From Acidimicrobiales bacterium (lineage in GTDB: Bacteria; Actinomycetota; Acidimicrobiia; Acidimicrobiales; SZUA-35), in NCBI GenBank assembly GCA_020629155.1, contig JAHDDW010000008.1:62001-126000 (forward strand): DNA of 64,000 nucleotides, read 5' to 3'. Below the pieces are notes generated by a model. It had not been told where the DNA came from. It did not search any database and was given only the letters and a program-made list of their open reading frames with translations. Of the stretch, positions 35,382 to 44,290 are shown one piece after another (positions within the stretch are counted from its first letter, which is position 1; every line of letters starts with the position of its first letter). Position numbers and translations under genes: made by a program.

Positions 35382-35945
35382 ATGGATGCTAAAATTTGTT
35401 TACTAGGTTTGGTTTGTCTGAGCTTCTTTGCAGCAGGATGTGGCGGAGATTCTGAAACAGACGAACCAGTCATGCAACAAGAAGCAGAGAGCACAACGAC
35501 GACAGTCTCCAATGAGCTGTTGAGAAAAAACGCAAACTTGGGAGTAACAACAGCAATAGCGAAACTCGATATAGCCAGTGTGAAAGCTACAAATGTTATT
35601 GCAGAACTTCCGTTGGAAGAAACAATCGAACCTGTAGAAGAAAGTTATCTTGTGTTTGAGTTAGATTTTTCATCAGAAGATGGATCTACAAGAAACTATT
35701 TAAAGTCAGAGATGCAGCTACAATTCGCTGAGCAATCTAGCATCTTGACGCCTGAGTATCTTTTCCTAGATGGAGAAAGTGTTGAGAGTTTTGCAGTTGG
35801 ACAAGAAACTACGAGTGTCAAGGCGGTTTATCTAACTTCCACTCTTCTCGATAACCTTGATGACACCAAATTTATTATGGACAACCAAGACTTTGTTGTC
35901 GAAAATAGTGCTGGTGCTGCGTTTAACGAACTTGTCTTGGGTTAA
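35382..35945 (+). CDS. Secreted lipoprotein, unknown function
   Basis: 187 residues with a signal peptide and lipobox (ICLLGLVCLSFFAAGC, lipidated Cys at residue 20), then a Glu/Thr-rich linker with TTTT, then a beta-rich globular domain (about 50-187, e.g. SYLVFELDFSSEDGSTRNYL) resembling DUF4352-type immunoglobulin-like lipoproteins, though no family is certain. GGAG lies 7 nt before the ATG. It acts at the outer face of the membrane. Confidence 0.75.
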   Translation: MDAKICLLGLVCLSFFAAGCGGDSETDEPVMQQEAESTTTTVSNELLRKNANLGVTTAIAKLDIASVKATNVIAELPLEETIEPVEESYLVFELDFSSEDGSTRNYLKSEMQLQFAEQSSILTPEYLFLDGESVESFAVGQETTSVKAVYLTSTLLDNLDDTKFIMDNQDFVVENSAGAAFNELVLG

Positions 35946-36116
35946 ATTTGGGTGACGTGTCACGCTATTGCGAAGCGTGAATTTGTCAGAAGATATTGTC
36001 CAAAGTCGGGCAGGCCGAAAGTCAATCAAACAAACTGCAGTAGCCCTAAATTTCTAAGAAGTAGGAAGAAGTGTACAAAACCGCAAACTGGGTAATGTTT
36101 GTTCTAGAGTGGCTAC

Positions 36117-37550
36117 ATGATTTCTGTACGTGTAGCACCTTCCGTTCCATCTTCTGTCACCGCTATCGACCGCCCTGTCTTTAGTGATAAGCTTGCAGCC
36201 TTGCCTGCAAAGCTGCAAAGCCTCGCTGCATTGCAAGGGTTCGATGGCAAGGAAGGACAAACACTTGTCGTCACAGCTGGCAATGGTCAGTCTATTGAAG
36301 TGCTTGTTGGGCTCGGTGCGAAAGACAAACTAACAGTCAACAGCTTCCGCCTTGGCGCTGCTGCTTACTCTAAAGTTGTTGCGAAACATGAAAATGTGGC
36401 TACAAACCTTTTCAAGGCAAAATCGCGGCTGAATGCTGAGAAAGTGCTTGCAGCTATCGTTGAAGGTGTGCAGCTTGCTCGCTACGAATTTTGGGCACAT
36501 AAAAGCGAAGCATCAAAAAGCGTTGCAACGAAGGTTGCGGTAGTTACCAGCTATGACAGTGCAAAAAAAGTTGTGAAGCGTGCAACAAAAATTGTTGAAG
36601 CAGTAAACCTCGCTCGTGACCTTGGCAACGAGCCAGGTGGCACGCTTTTGCCTGTCGAGTTTGTGAAACGAGCGGAAGCTGTTGCTGAAGCAAATGATTT
36701 GAAAGTAACTGTATGGGATCAAAAACGTATTGTAAAAGAGAAACTTGGTGGGCTTCTAGCGGTGAATCAGGGGTCAGAACATGAGGCTCGGTTCCTGACT
36801 CTTGCCTATAAGCCTGCGAAACCTGTCGCGTCAATAGCTCTGGTCGGCAAAGGTATAACCTTTGACTCGGGTGGTTTATCAATCAAATCTTCGCAAGGCA
36901 TGATGACGATGAAAATCGATATGGGTGGGGGAGCAGCTGTGCTTGCAGCGATGTCTGCACTTAAAGCTGTAGATGCTCCTGTGGCTGTGACAGGCTACAT
37001 TCCATTAACCGATAATATGACAGGTGGTGCTGCTATTCGTCCTGGCGATGTTTTCATCGCACGCAATGGTAAAAGCGTTGAAGTGTTAAACACCGATGCA
37101 GAAGGTCGTCTGGTGATGGCTGATGCTCTATCGATTGCTGCTGAAACAAAACCTGATGCTATTATCGATGTGGCAACGTTAACAGGTGCGTCGGCTGTTG
37201 CTGTTGGGGGCAAGTTCGTTGCGGTAATGGGCAGCGCACAAGATGTTGTCGATCGTATCTTGTCCGCTGGTGATGATGTCGACGAAAATATGTGGCAGCT
37301 TCCGTTGCCGAAAGAATATCGTAGCGAACTCGACTCGCCTGTCGCAGACCTTAAAAACATAGGCTCAGGTCGGTATGCTGGTGCCAGCGTTGCAGGGTTA
37401 TTTCTGCAAGAATTTACTGATGGGCTGCCATGGGCACATCTTGACTTAGGGTTAGCAGCCTTTAGCGAGTCGGCTTCACCATTGGGGCCTAAAGGTGCCA
37501 CAGGTCTGGCAGTGCGAACGATTATAGAAACGCTCGCGTCTTGGAAATAA
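36117..37550 (+). CDS. pepA: Leucyl aminopeptidase, M17 family
   Basis: 477 residues. The C-terminal catalytic domain has the two-metal motifs GKGITFDSGGLSIKSS and the M17 signature NTDAEGRLVMADAL, and the N-terminal Rossmann-like domain spans about 1-170. It removes N-terminal amino acids from peptides in the cytoplasm. TAGAGT lies 6 nt before the ATG and there is no Shine-Dalgarno, so the mRNA is probably leaderless. Confidence 0.95.
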   Translation: MISVRVAPSVPSSVTAIDRPVFSDKLAALPAKLQSLAALQGFDGKEGQTLVVTAGNGQSIEVLVGLGAKDKLTVNSFRLGAAAYSKVVAKHENVATNLFKAKSRLNAEKVLAAIVEGVQLARYEFWAHKSEASKSVATKVAVVTSYDSAKKVVKRATKIVEAVNLARDLGNEPGGTLLPVEFVKRAEAVAEANDLKVTVWDQKRIVKEKLGGLLAVNQGSEHEARFLTLAYKPAKPVASIALVGKGITFDSGGLSIKSSQGMMTMKIDMGGGAAVLAAMSALKAVDAPVAVTGYIPLTDNMTGGAAIRPGDVFIARNGKSVEVLNTDAEGRLVMADALSIAAETKPDAIIDVATLTGASAVAVGGKFVAVMGSAQDVVDRILSAGDDVDENMWQLPLPKEYRSELDSPVADLKNIGSGRYAGASVAGLFLQEFTDGLPWAHLDLGLAAFSESASPLGPKGATGLAVRTIIETLASWK

Positions 37551-37638
37551 TTTGAATAGATAAAACAGAAAAACAGTCGGGAAAGGATTAAAAGCGATCA
37601 CGCTTAACAAGTGAGGTTAGCTCTTCTAAGCCACGGTT

Positions 37639-38265
37639 CTATCTGGCTTTATGTTCTTGTATAGTCGCAACTAGGTTATCTTTGTTCGTACTGATAAGTC
37701 CTTTAGCTCCTGCTTCGACTGCTTGTGCCATTTCGCGTAGTTGAACAAGATTAGAAACGAATACCTCAACAGAGAACTTTTTATACAGTGCTATGGTGCC
37801 TTTGGTGCATACTTGTTTGGGGAGGACGGCATAAGGTATTCGTTGTTTGTGTAGTGCGTTGGCATGTTTTTCCCCACAAACCTTATCGCCAGCAAGGTGC
37901 ATTGCGGGTAAAGGGCTTGCTGCAAAAATTGTGCATAGTTGCAGAGAAGACGATGCTAGCCAGATTGTTTGTGGCCCAGGCTTTAATTCGGTCGCAAGCA
38001 GCTCAGCTAGTTTGCTGTCTTCTGTCGCCAATAGCAAAGGGTGTTCTATCGCAAGCTCCTTTAAACTTGTAAGTGAAACAGCAGTAGTGTCTGTTTCTCG
38101 TAGAGAAAAGCGGCTGAGAATCGAAGCAGTACTGCTTCGGTGAAGATGCGGCTGCCCATCAGAACCAGTGACAAGATCAAGATGTAATCCAACGCCGTTG
38201 CCGAAGCTAGGCACATTTGCTTGAACCTTGAAGAAGCCAACTATCTTGTTGTTGAGAGGAGCCAT
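37639..38265 (-). CDS. Degenerate glycerophosphodiester phosphodiesterase-like protein
   Basis: 208 residues. HLDLVTGSDGQPHLHR aligns with the E-x-D…DG.PV..HD segment of GDPD enzymes and the C-terminal SVEVFVSNLVQLREMAQAVE plus GAKGLISTNKDNL with their last barrel strand. The N-terminal His-Arg-Gly of active GDPD is absent and the E-x-D is H-L-D, so metal binding and catalysis are probably lost. It may be a paralogue turned into a binding protein or a gene in decay. Similar length to true GDPDs minus about 30 residues. Confidence 0.55.
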   Translation of the reverse strand: MAPLNNKIVGFFKVQANVPSFGNGVGLHLDLVTGSDGQPHLHRSSTASILSRFSLRETDTTAVSLTSLKELAIEHPLLLATEDSKLAELLATELKPGPQTIWLASSSLQLCTIFAASPLPAMHLAGDKVCGEKHANALHKQRIPYAVLPKQVCTKGTIALYKKFSVEVFVSNLVQLREMAQAVEAGAKGLISTNKDNLVATIQEHKAR

Positions 38266-38427
38266 AGAGTAATTTTAGAGTCTTTAGGGGGTGTTAGGTT
38301 CGTGGGCGTCTTGTGAGGGGTGTTGGCAGACATTAATATTCTACTCAGTAACGCTTAAGAGATGCGACGAACTTGCCGATTCTATTCGGGTGATAAAGAA
38401 CGCAGAAATTCGGGGTTGGAGAATCTA

Positions 38428-38763
38428 GTGGCTACAATTCGTGCAAGCTGTCCAGACTGCGGTGATGTTGAACTCACCACGAAGGACGTAAACGTCAGAG
38501 TATGCGAAGACGATAATTCAGGAACGTACACCTTTAGGTGTCCATACTGTGCGATGACCGTCTTGAAATCAGCTGAGAATCGTACGATTGATTTGTTGAT
38601 AGCTTCTGGCGTAACCTTCACGAAATGGCGTCTTCCAGCTGAGCTTCATGAGTTGCATATCGGCGAACCGATAAACCATGATGACTTGCTTGATTTTCAT
38701 AATCTCATAAATGATGAATTTAAGCTTCAGGAAATAATTTCTGAGCTAGCTGATCTGCGATAA
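38428..38763 (+). CDS. Actinobacterial zinc-ribbon protein, unknown function
   Basis: About 111 residues from GTG 38428 (GGAG 6 nt upstream); a more upstream ATG at 38362 has no Shine-Dalgarno. Residues 1-45 form a zinc ribbon (CPDCGDVELTTKDVNVRVCE and FRCPYCAMTV), followed by a helical tail with acidic residues. It is of a type that is conserved near tat genes in actinobacteria, function unknown. tatA/B starts 34 nt downstream. Confidence 0.65.
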   Translation: MATIRASCPDCGDVELTTKDVNVRVCEDDNSGTYTFRCPYCAMTVLKSAENRTIDLLIASGVTFTKWRLPAELHELHIGEPINHDDLLDFHNLINDEFKLQEIISELADLR

Positions 38764-38797
38764 GTGTTTCGGCTAGTAGGCCCGATAGCCTAGAACT

Positions 38798-39298
38798 GTG
38801 TTTAACATTGGCCCTCCAGAGTTGCTTGTTATTTTGGTGCTTGCTTTGGTGTTCGTTGGGCCAGAGCAGCTTCCTGGGATTATTCGCAAGTCGGCTAAAA
38901 CTTTTGCAGAAATAAAAAAGGTTTCGACGTCTTTACGGACTGAATTTGTAGAAACACTTGAAGCAGAAACAAAAGATATTAAAGAAGCGTTCAGCGATAC
39001 GCCACTTTCATTTCCCGATAGCGGCGACCCTAAGGCGGTTTCGCCAACTTTTTCTGAAGAAGATAAAGCCATTATGGCTAAGGCGGACGCTGCTGTACTA
39101 GCTAATGAACAGAATGCAGAAGAGGCTGTCAAGGTTCCTCATGTCGATGAGCAAACGAAGACTGGTCAAGAAAAAGATGAGATAGAAGCAAGTTCTTCGG
39201 TCGAGCCCTCAGAAGAAGTTGCAGAAGAAAAAATAGACAGCGGCGAAGAAATAGTAGAACCAGTGATTGATACTGCGGAGCTGGATCAGTCGCCATGA
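38798..39298 (+). CDS. tatB: TatA/TatB-family twin-arginine translocase subunit
   Basis: 166 residues, GTG start. One N-terminal membrane helix MFNIGPPELLVILVLALVFV with the conserved GPEQLP turn and an amphipathic helix IIRKSAKTFAEIKK, then a long acidic tail. The length and the MF.IG opener favour TatB, although TatA in some actinobacteria is as long, so A versus B is not settled. The stop overlaps the tatC start by 4 nt; the translocon exports folded proteins. Confidence 0.88.
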   Translation: MFNIGPPELLVILVLALVFVGPEQLPGIIRKSAKTFAEIKKVSTSLRTEFVETLEAETKDIKEAFSDTPLSFPDSGDPKAVSPTFSEEDKAIMAKADAAVLANEQNAEEAVKVPHVDEQTKTGQEKDEIEASSSVEPSEEVAEEKIDSGEEIVEPVIDTAELDQSP

Positions 39299-40086
39299 AG
39301 TTACAAATTAAGAAAAAATCTAGAACGCAGAACCCTAAAGAGCCGATGACCCTTGTCGGCCATTTGAATGAGCTTCGGAAACGGCTTATGTGGTGCATAG
39401 GGTCGGTTGTCGTCGGGATTATTATTGTTTGGATATTTTTCGATCCAATATTTGCTGTGTTGGAAAGCCCTTATTGCCAATACGCCGAAGATAGAGGGCG
39501 AGAATGTAAGTTTCTTGTTTCAGATATTTTAGAAGAATTCAACGTGAAGTTAAGCATTTCTGGCTATGGCGGTCTGATACTGGCAATGCCTATGGTTCTG
39601 TATCAAATCGGAAGGTTTGTGATGCCTGCGTTGTATCCGAAAGAGCGCAGAACGTTGCTGCCTTTTGTCGGCGTCGGCGTCGTTTTTTTCGGTACTGGCG
39701 TGGTTGGTGCCTATTATCTGATGCCTGCTGCATTTGAGATTCTTTTAAACATCGGGCCAGACAGTTTTGAAGAGTTTCTTAGCGGCAAACGCTATCTAGA
39801 CTTTTTTATCAAAATGAGTCTTGCGTTTGGATTTGCTGCCGAGTTTCCTCTTGTGCTTGTCTTTCTGCAAAAAGTGGGTGTGATCTCAACTGAAACGTTG
39901 CGAAAAAATCGCCGTATTGCTGTGGTGCTGGTTTTTATTCTTGGTGCTGTAATCACGCCGACAGGCGATCCGCTCATTCTTTGCGCGCTAGCTATTCCTA
40001 TGTATATCCTTTATGAGGTGTCGATTATTATCGGGGCACGATTTAAATCTCAACGTGACCGCATAGCTCAAACAGAGAACCGCTAA
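39295..40086 (+). CDS. tatC: Sec-independent translocase subunit TatC
   Basis: 263 residues, six membrane helices. PMTLVGHLNELRKRLMWCIG is the conserved N-terminal H-L-x-E-L-R-x-R-L motif that binds the twin-arginine signal; FGFAAEFPLVLVFLQKVGV is the family helix 4-5 region. It is translationally coupled to tatA/B. The last codons (ENR and stop) fall in a family A repeat, so the C-terminal tail was probably rewritten by repeat insertion. The repeat hairpin may also end the transcript before helY. Confidence 0.96.
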   Translation: MKLQIKKKSRTQNPKEPMTLVGHLNELRKRLMWCIGSVVVGIIIVWIFFDPIFAVLESPYCQYAEDRGRECKFLVSDILEEFNVKLSISGYGGLILAMPMVLYQIGRFVMPALYPKERRTLLPFVGVGVVFFGTGVVGAYYLMPAAFEILLNIGPDSFEEFLSGKRYLDFFIKMSLAFGFAAEFPLVLVFLQKVGVISTETLRKNRRIAVVLVFILGAVITPTGDPLILCALAIPMYILYEVSIIIGARFKSQRDRIAQTENR

Positions 40087-40131
40087 AAGCTGGGTGTTAA
40101 CGCGCCGAGCGCAGCGGAGATTTGTTGCACT
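40074..40131 (-). repeat. Interspersed repeat family A, copy 4 (reverse orientation, overlaps the tatC stop)
   Basis: The reverse complement reads CTCCGCTGCGCTCGG, GCGTTAACACCCAGC, TTTTAGCGGTTCTC, matching copy 1 (TTCCGCTTCGCTC, GCGTTAGCACGCAGC, TTTTAGCGGTTTTT). The tatC stop codon is inside the repeat. Confidence 0.7.
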
Positions 40132-40194
40132 TTATACTTAAATCTCGTCATCCTCTTGCTGACGGGGAAATTCAATAAACAGCTATAGCCTTAC

Positions 40195-42828
40195 ATGATG
40201 GCAGAGAGTATGCGAAAATCTTTTTTGGCGGGTCTTTCATTCGCTCCTGATACCTTTCAGGTTGAAGCGTTTGACGCTTTTGACGATGACCAAAACGTGA
40301 TTGTTGCTGCGCCGACCGGGGCAGGCAAAACACTTGTAGCAAACTACGCAATCAGCGCAGTGTTGCGTCGCGGCGCCAGAATTTTTTATACCACGCCTAT
40401 CAAAGCGCTATCTAATCAGAAATACCATGACCTTGGTGGCGACTATGGCTATGAAAACGTTGGGCTGCTCACAGGCGACACGTCTATCAACAAAAGCGCG
40501 CCGATTATTGTTATGACAACTGAAGTGTTGCGTAACATGCTCTACGAAAACGATCCACTTGCGAATCTGCAAGCAGTCGTGCTCGACGAAGTGCACTACC
40601 TGCAAGATGCCTATCGCGGGTCGGTGTGGGAAGAGGTTATTATTCACTTGCCGAAGCGCATCAAGCTGGTGTGTCTTTCAGCCACAGTTTCTAACGCTGA
40701 TGAGTTGCGTGAATGGATAGAAACTGTTCGCGGTGAAACAACGCTTGTCGTCGAGCATACACGTCCTGTGCAGCTTAAAAGTTTTTATATGGTCGCCGAA
40801 CGTGGTTCAAAAAAAACGCAGATGACCGATGTGCTGCGAGGCTCGAAACCTCATCCTGAGGGGTTCCAGTTTGACACGCAGTTCACGAAGCGGTCCCGTT
40901 CTTCTAAAGGGCGATCGAAACGTAAGCGGCGTTGGACGACACCGAGACGGCTTGACGCGCTTTTTATGTTGAAGCGTAAAGAGCTGCTGCCTGCTATCCA
41001 TTTCATTTTCTCACGTGCCGCTTGTGACGAGGCTGCCTTGTCGGTGGCAAGGTCAGGCGTCACGCTAATTAGCGATGACCAGTGCGCAATGATTGATCAG
41101 GTTATTGCCGAAAAAATCCAAGGTTTTTCAAAAGAAGATCTAGCTGTCTTGCGGTTTGAAGAGTTCCGCTCGATTCTCTATGCTGGGGCGGCTGCTCATC
41201 ACGCTGGGATGGTGCCGTTATTCAAAGAAATTGTCGAGTCTTGTTTCATTAAAGGGCTGCTCAAAATAGTGTATGCAACAGAAACTCTTGCGCTGGGTGT
41301 CAACATGCCTGCACGTGCGGTGGTGCTTGACAAAGTAACGAAATATAACGGCGAAGGTCACGATTTCCTAACTCCTGCACAGTTTGCACAGCTCACTGGC
41401 CGTGCTGGCAGGCGTGGCATCGACACGAAAGGCAGCGCTGTTATTCTATGGTCGCCATTTGTCACCTTTAAGCAGGTGGCAGGTTTAGCAGCGAGTAAAG
41501 ATTTTGTGCTGTCGTCGTCATTTAGACCCGACTATAACATGGCCGCTAACTTTGTCCGCCGCTACGAGCCGCAGCAGGCAAAAGCGCTGTTAAACATGTC
41601 ATTCGCACAGTTTCGGGCAGATGCAGGCGTTGTGCATAGCGAGCAGAAAATCGAACAGTTAGACAAAAAATTAGATCGCGCCGAGTCAAAGATTGTTGAA
41701 AAGCATGGTGCCCTTGAAGAAACGTTGAGCCGTTACGAAAATGGTGGGGTCAAACAAGCATCTGTTGAAGATATTTCTTTTGCGCTTAGTCAATGTGTGC
41801 CAGGCGAGGTCTACCATCTCACGACAGCGAAAGAAGAAAAGGTAGCTGTCGCTGTTGCGGTCTATAGCCGCAAAGGTGGACGTATTAAAGCAAAATTTGT
41901 TGATGTCGACGGGCAAATTGAAGAGCTAGCGCCCACTGATCTTTTCACGACGCCTCGTAGCATCGCAACGATTACTTTACCTGAGCCGTATTTGCCCAAT
42001 AGCGTTATTTTTGCTGGCGAAGTGGGGGAGCGGTTAGCAAAAGTCCATTTCGGGTCACTGCATGCTGGTGCGACAAAAAGCGTTCAACGTCAAAAAATGT
42101 CGGCTGAAGATCGCAAAGAGATTTCTCGTTACATAAAAATAAAGTCTGAGAAGGCTGCGTTACTGGCTCGTAGCGCGAAAGATTCTAACTCGTTGGCCGC
42201 ACAGTTAGAGAGGGTCGTCGACGTGTTGCGTGAATATGGGTGTGTGCAGGAGTGGGAGCTTTCGTCAAAAGGTGAACGGGTCGCTCGCCTCTACCATGAG
42301 TCTGATCTTCTCATTGTGCAGTGTCTAGAAAAAGGCGTGTTTGATGGTTTAAACCCCGCTGAGCTTGCTGCTGTTGCCTCGATTTTCTGTTTTGAAGATC
42401 GCCGACATGATGAAGAATATGAACCCTGGTTTCCTTCACCAGCAGTGAAGAAACAGTTCCATACTGCGCAGCAGATGCAACGGCAGCTTAACCGGGTCGA
42501 GCAGAGAAACAATCTTAAAACCACAAAAGAAGTTGACGCTGGTTTCGTGGCGTTAGCCCATGGTTGGGCAGCAGGTGGCGATTTGGACGAAGTGCTTGCA
42601 AGCGAAGATATTAAAGCAGGCGATTTTGTTCGAGTGACAAAGCAGCTGATTGATTTGGTGAAACAGATTGCAAGCCTTGCTTCTGACCGCCAAACAGCTC
42701 GCGCTGCCCGATCGGCTGCCGATAAGTTATATCGTGGGCTCGTGGCCATGTCAGGAACTACTGAAGTAACTGGCGAAACACATGACAACGAAGACGCTAG
42801 CGATGCGGTCGAAGATGACGATTCGTAA
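40195..42828 (+). CDS. helY: HelY-type Ski2/Mtr4-like RNA helicase
   Basis: 877 residues. Motif I APTGAGKTLVANYAISA (about 40), motif II DEVHYLQDAYRG (DEVH), motif III SATVSN, motif VI QLTGRAGRRGIDTKGSA; C-terminal DSHCT domain from about 700. The central region carries a basic KRSRSSKGRSKRKRRW stretch. The family unwinds RNA in rRNA or mRNA processing; HelY next to tatAC is conserved in mycobacteria and relatives. TATAGC lies 5 nt before ATG 40195. Two adjacent ATGs, the second at 40198. Confidence 0.94.
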   Translation: MMAESMRKSFLAGLSFAPDTFQVEAFDAFDDDQNVIVAAPTGAGKTLVANYAISAVLRRGARIFYTTPIKALSNQKYHDLGGDYGYENVGLLTGDTSINKSAPIIVMTTEVLRNMLYENDPLANLQAVVLDEVHYLQDAYRGSVWEEVIIHLPKRIKLVCLSATVSNADELREWIETVRGETTLVVEHTRPVQLKSFYMVAERGSKKTQMTDVLRGSKPHPEGFQFDTQFTKRSRSSKGRSKRKRRWTTPRRLDALFMLKRKELLPAIHFIFSRAACDEAALSVARSGVTLISDDQCAMIDQVIAEKIQGFSKEDLAVLRFEEFRSILYAGAAAHHAGMVPLFKEIVESCFIKGLLKIVYATETLALGVNMPARAVVLDKVTKYNGEGHDFLTPAQFAQLTGRAGRRGIDTKGSAVILWSPFVTFKQVAGLAASKDFVLSSSFRPDYNMAANFVRRYEPQQAKALLNMSFAQFRADAGVVHSEQKIEQLDKKLDRAESKIVEKHGALEETLSRYENGGVKQASVEDISFALSQCVPGEVYHLTTAKEEKVAVAVAVYSRKGGRIKAKFVDVDGQIEELAPTDLFTTPRSIATITLPEPYLPNSVIFAGEVGERLAKVHFGSLHAGATKSVQRQKMSAEDRKEISRYIKIKSEKAALLARSAKDSNSLAAQLERVVDVLREYGCVQEWELSSKGERVARLYHESDLLIVQCLEKGVFDGLNPAELAAVASIFCFEDRRHDEEYEPWFPSPAVKKQFHTAQQMQRQLNRVEQRNNLKTTKEVDAGFVALAHGWAAGGDLDEVLASEDIKAGDFVRVTKQLIDLVKQIASLASDRQTARAARSAADKLYRGLVAMSGTTEVTGETHDNEDASDAVEDDDS

Positions 42829-43417
42829 AGGTGAACCGTGGGGCGAGCAGTATGACACCGATAGCGTATCTGAACCAATTGAGCGCTTCGGAACCTTGCA
42901 CAAGCTAGCGATCGCTGCCTATGAGTATTATTTGCAAGGCAAAACTTTGCGTGCACAGGCCTTCGGCGATGTGTTAACACCATTTGGCTCATTGTCAGAG
43001 GGGAACAAGGTTGGCCTCTATCCTGTCGATTTGGGTTTGTTCGTTGGCGACGATGGCGAGTCGATGCCTTTTGTCGCTCATGCTGTCGCAAAACAGCGCC
43101 TTTGGTCTGGTGAGTTCACAGCCATAATGAACACTGGCTGGCATGGCGTTATGAACCTCACACCGAAAGCGCATCTCAACGACGGTTTGCTTGATGTTTT
43201 GCAAGGGTCGTTGCCGCTACGTCAGCGACTGCAAGCAAAAAAACGCGCCCAAAGTGGCACGCATCTTCCGCACCCTTCACTGCAATATAAACGCTGCAAA
43301 GAAACATCCATAGCGCTGAAGAAAACCACTACGGTGTATCTAGACAATGAACAAGTGGGTAGGTTCTCAAGCATAGGTGTTCGTGTGATCCCTGACACAT
43401 TACTGTTGGTCGTGTAA
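42815..43417 (+). CDS. Stand-alone diacylglycerol-kinase-type C-terminal domain protein
   Basis: About 200 residues from ATG 42815, overlapping helY by 14 nt, so translation is coupled. The segment LTPKAHLNDGLLDVLQGSLP followed by HPSLQYKRCKETSIALKK and YLDNEQVG matches the C-terminal domain of YegS/DgkB-type lipid kinases (…P.A.LDDGLLDV…; V.+DGE..G). The catalytic N-terminal domain with the GGDGT motif is missing and not nearby. Not a fragment left by a frameshift: upstream sequence is helY. It may be a lipid-binding or regulatory derivative. Confidence 0.6.
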   Translation: MTIRKGEPWGEQYDTDSVSEPIERFGTLHKLAIAAYEYYLQGKTLRAQAFGDVLTPFGSLSEGNKVGLYPVDLGLFVGDDGESMPFVAHAVAKQRLWSGEFTAIMNTGWHGVMNLTPKAHLNDGLLDVLQGSLPLRQRLQAKKRAQSGTHLPHPSLQYKRCKETSIALKKTTTVYLDNEQVGRFSSIGVRVIPDTLLLVV

Positions 43418-43463
43418 AAAGTGTTTGTTGTGTAGTGCTTGAATGCAGCAGGAAAATAATTGA

Positions 43464-43507
43464 CTTGACTAGCTTGGTCAAGATGTCATGTGAGTATGGG
43501 CTATAGT
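43464..43507 (+). promoter_or_regulatory. Operator and -10 region of the Phd/YefM antitoxin gene
   Basis: CTTGAC-N7-GTCAAG (43464-43482) is a perfect 6-bp inverted repeat, and TATAGT (43502-43507) lies 4 nt before the GTG at 43512. Phd/YefM antitoxins repress their own promoters through such palindromes. Confidence 0.5.
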
Positions 43508-43511
43508 AAAC

Positions 43512-43727
43512 GTGTATGAAGCAAAGGGTCAGTTGTCGGCACTTATTGACAAAGCTGCTAGCGGCGAGGAAACAATATTGACGAAGTCGGGTAAGCCCAT
43601 GGCTCGCTTAATTCCATTTAAGAAAAAAACAACGAGGAAGCCTGGAAGGTTGAAAGGAAAGATAGTCATCAGCGATGACTTTGATGAAACTCCTGAATGG
43701 CTAATTAAATCTTTCGAGGGAGAATAG
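43512..43727 (+). CDS. Phd/YefM-family antitoxin
   Basis: 71 residues from GTG. MYEAKGQLSALIDKAASGEE followed by TLTKSGKPMARLIPFK is the Phd/YefM fold core. The family normally opens with a further M-x-x-VNVYEAK stretch; the upstream in-frame codons here spell AIVNVYEAK but lack ATG (an ATA is at 43503), so either GTG 43512 is the start or a start codon has been lost. C-terminal EETPEWLIKSFEGE-type tail is the toxin-binding arm. Its partner toxin gene, 3 nt downstream, is interrupted by a stop. Confidence 0.82.
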   Translation: MYEAKGQLSALIDKAASGEETILTKSGKPMARLIPFKKKTTRKPGRLKGKIVISDDFDETPEWLIKSFEGE

Positions 43728-43730
43728 TGC

Positions 43731-44102
43731 ATGGCCTATCTTTTAGATACTCATGCATTGCTTTGATGGTCTAACGGCAGTTCATTGTCTGAAGAGGCAG
43801 TTGAAATGATCTCAGATGCATCGAATCTTGTGTATGCTAGCGTAGCTTCTGTGTGTGAAATCAGTAGCAAGTCCTCGATCGGAAAGTTGCAAGTTGACGG
43901 CGATCTGTTTTCTATTATTGATGAAGACTTTGAAAGGCTGACGATGAGCTTTGAAGACGCCAAATTTGTGGAGACTTTGCCCCAAATACACAAAGATCCG
44001 TTCGACAGGATGCTTGTTGCTCAAGCAGTGAACCATAAGTTAAAAATCATAACAAGAGATAGTCGTTTGTTTGAATATAAAGTCGGTGTAGTCAAGGCTT
44101 GA
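43731..44102 (+). pseudogene. PIN-domain toxin (VapC-like), interrupted by an in-frame TGA
   Basis: ATG at 43731 gives MAYLLDTHALL, then TGA at 43764-43766, then WSNGSSLSEEAVEMIS and the rest of a PIN toxin to 44102 in the same frame. In the family this position is Trp (LLDTHALLWWL), so TGG to TGA is the obvious change. Downstream retains the acidic residues (E in ASVCEISSK, D in HKDPFDRMLVAQA, D in ITRDSRLF). It is a PIN RNase of a Phd/YefM-type pair that has been inactivated while its antitoxin survived. TGA recoding is not supported, since other genes here use TGA as stop. Internal starts after the TGA would lack the first catalytic Asp. Confidence 0.85.
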
Positions 44103-44290
44103 GAGAGTCGGCTCGAAACTTGTTTGACACGATGGTATTTAGATTTTCCATTGGCATCATCTGGGTTTTGACTGTGTCACAATATAGGGATTCAGCCGCT
44201 GCGGACAATGAATAAAGTACTTGCATCCAAAAAACATTCAGATGCTAGTGCTTTCAGACGCTTTGATGTTTATTGTGTAGTCTGGTACTG

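Noticed and set aside
43764-43766. TGA in the PIN toxin as recoded Trp or Sec
   Set aside because: Other genes in the window end with TGA (secD, the tatA/B gene) and use TGG for Trp; no SECIS-like structure is evident after it.
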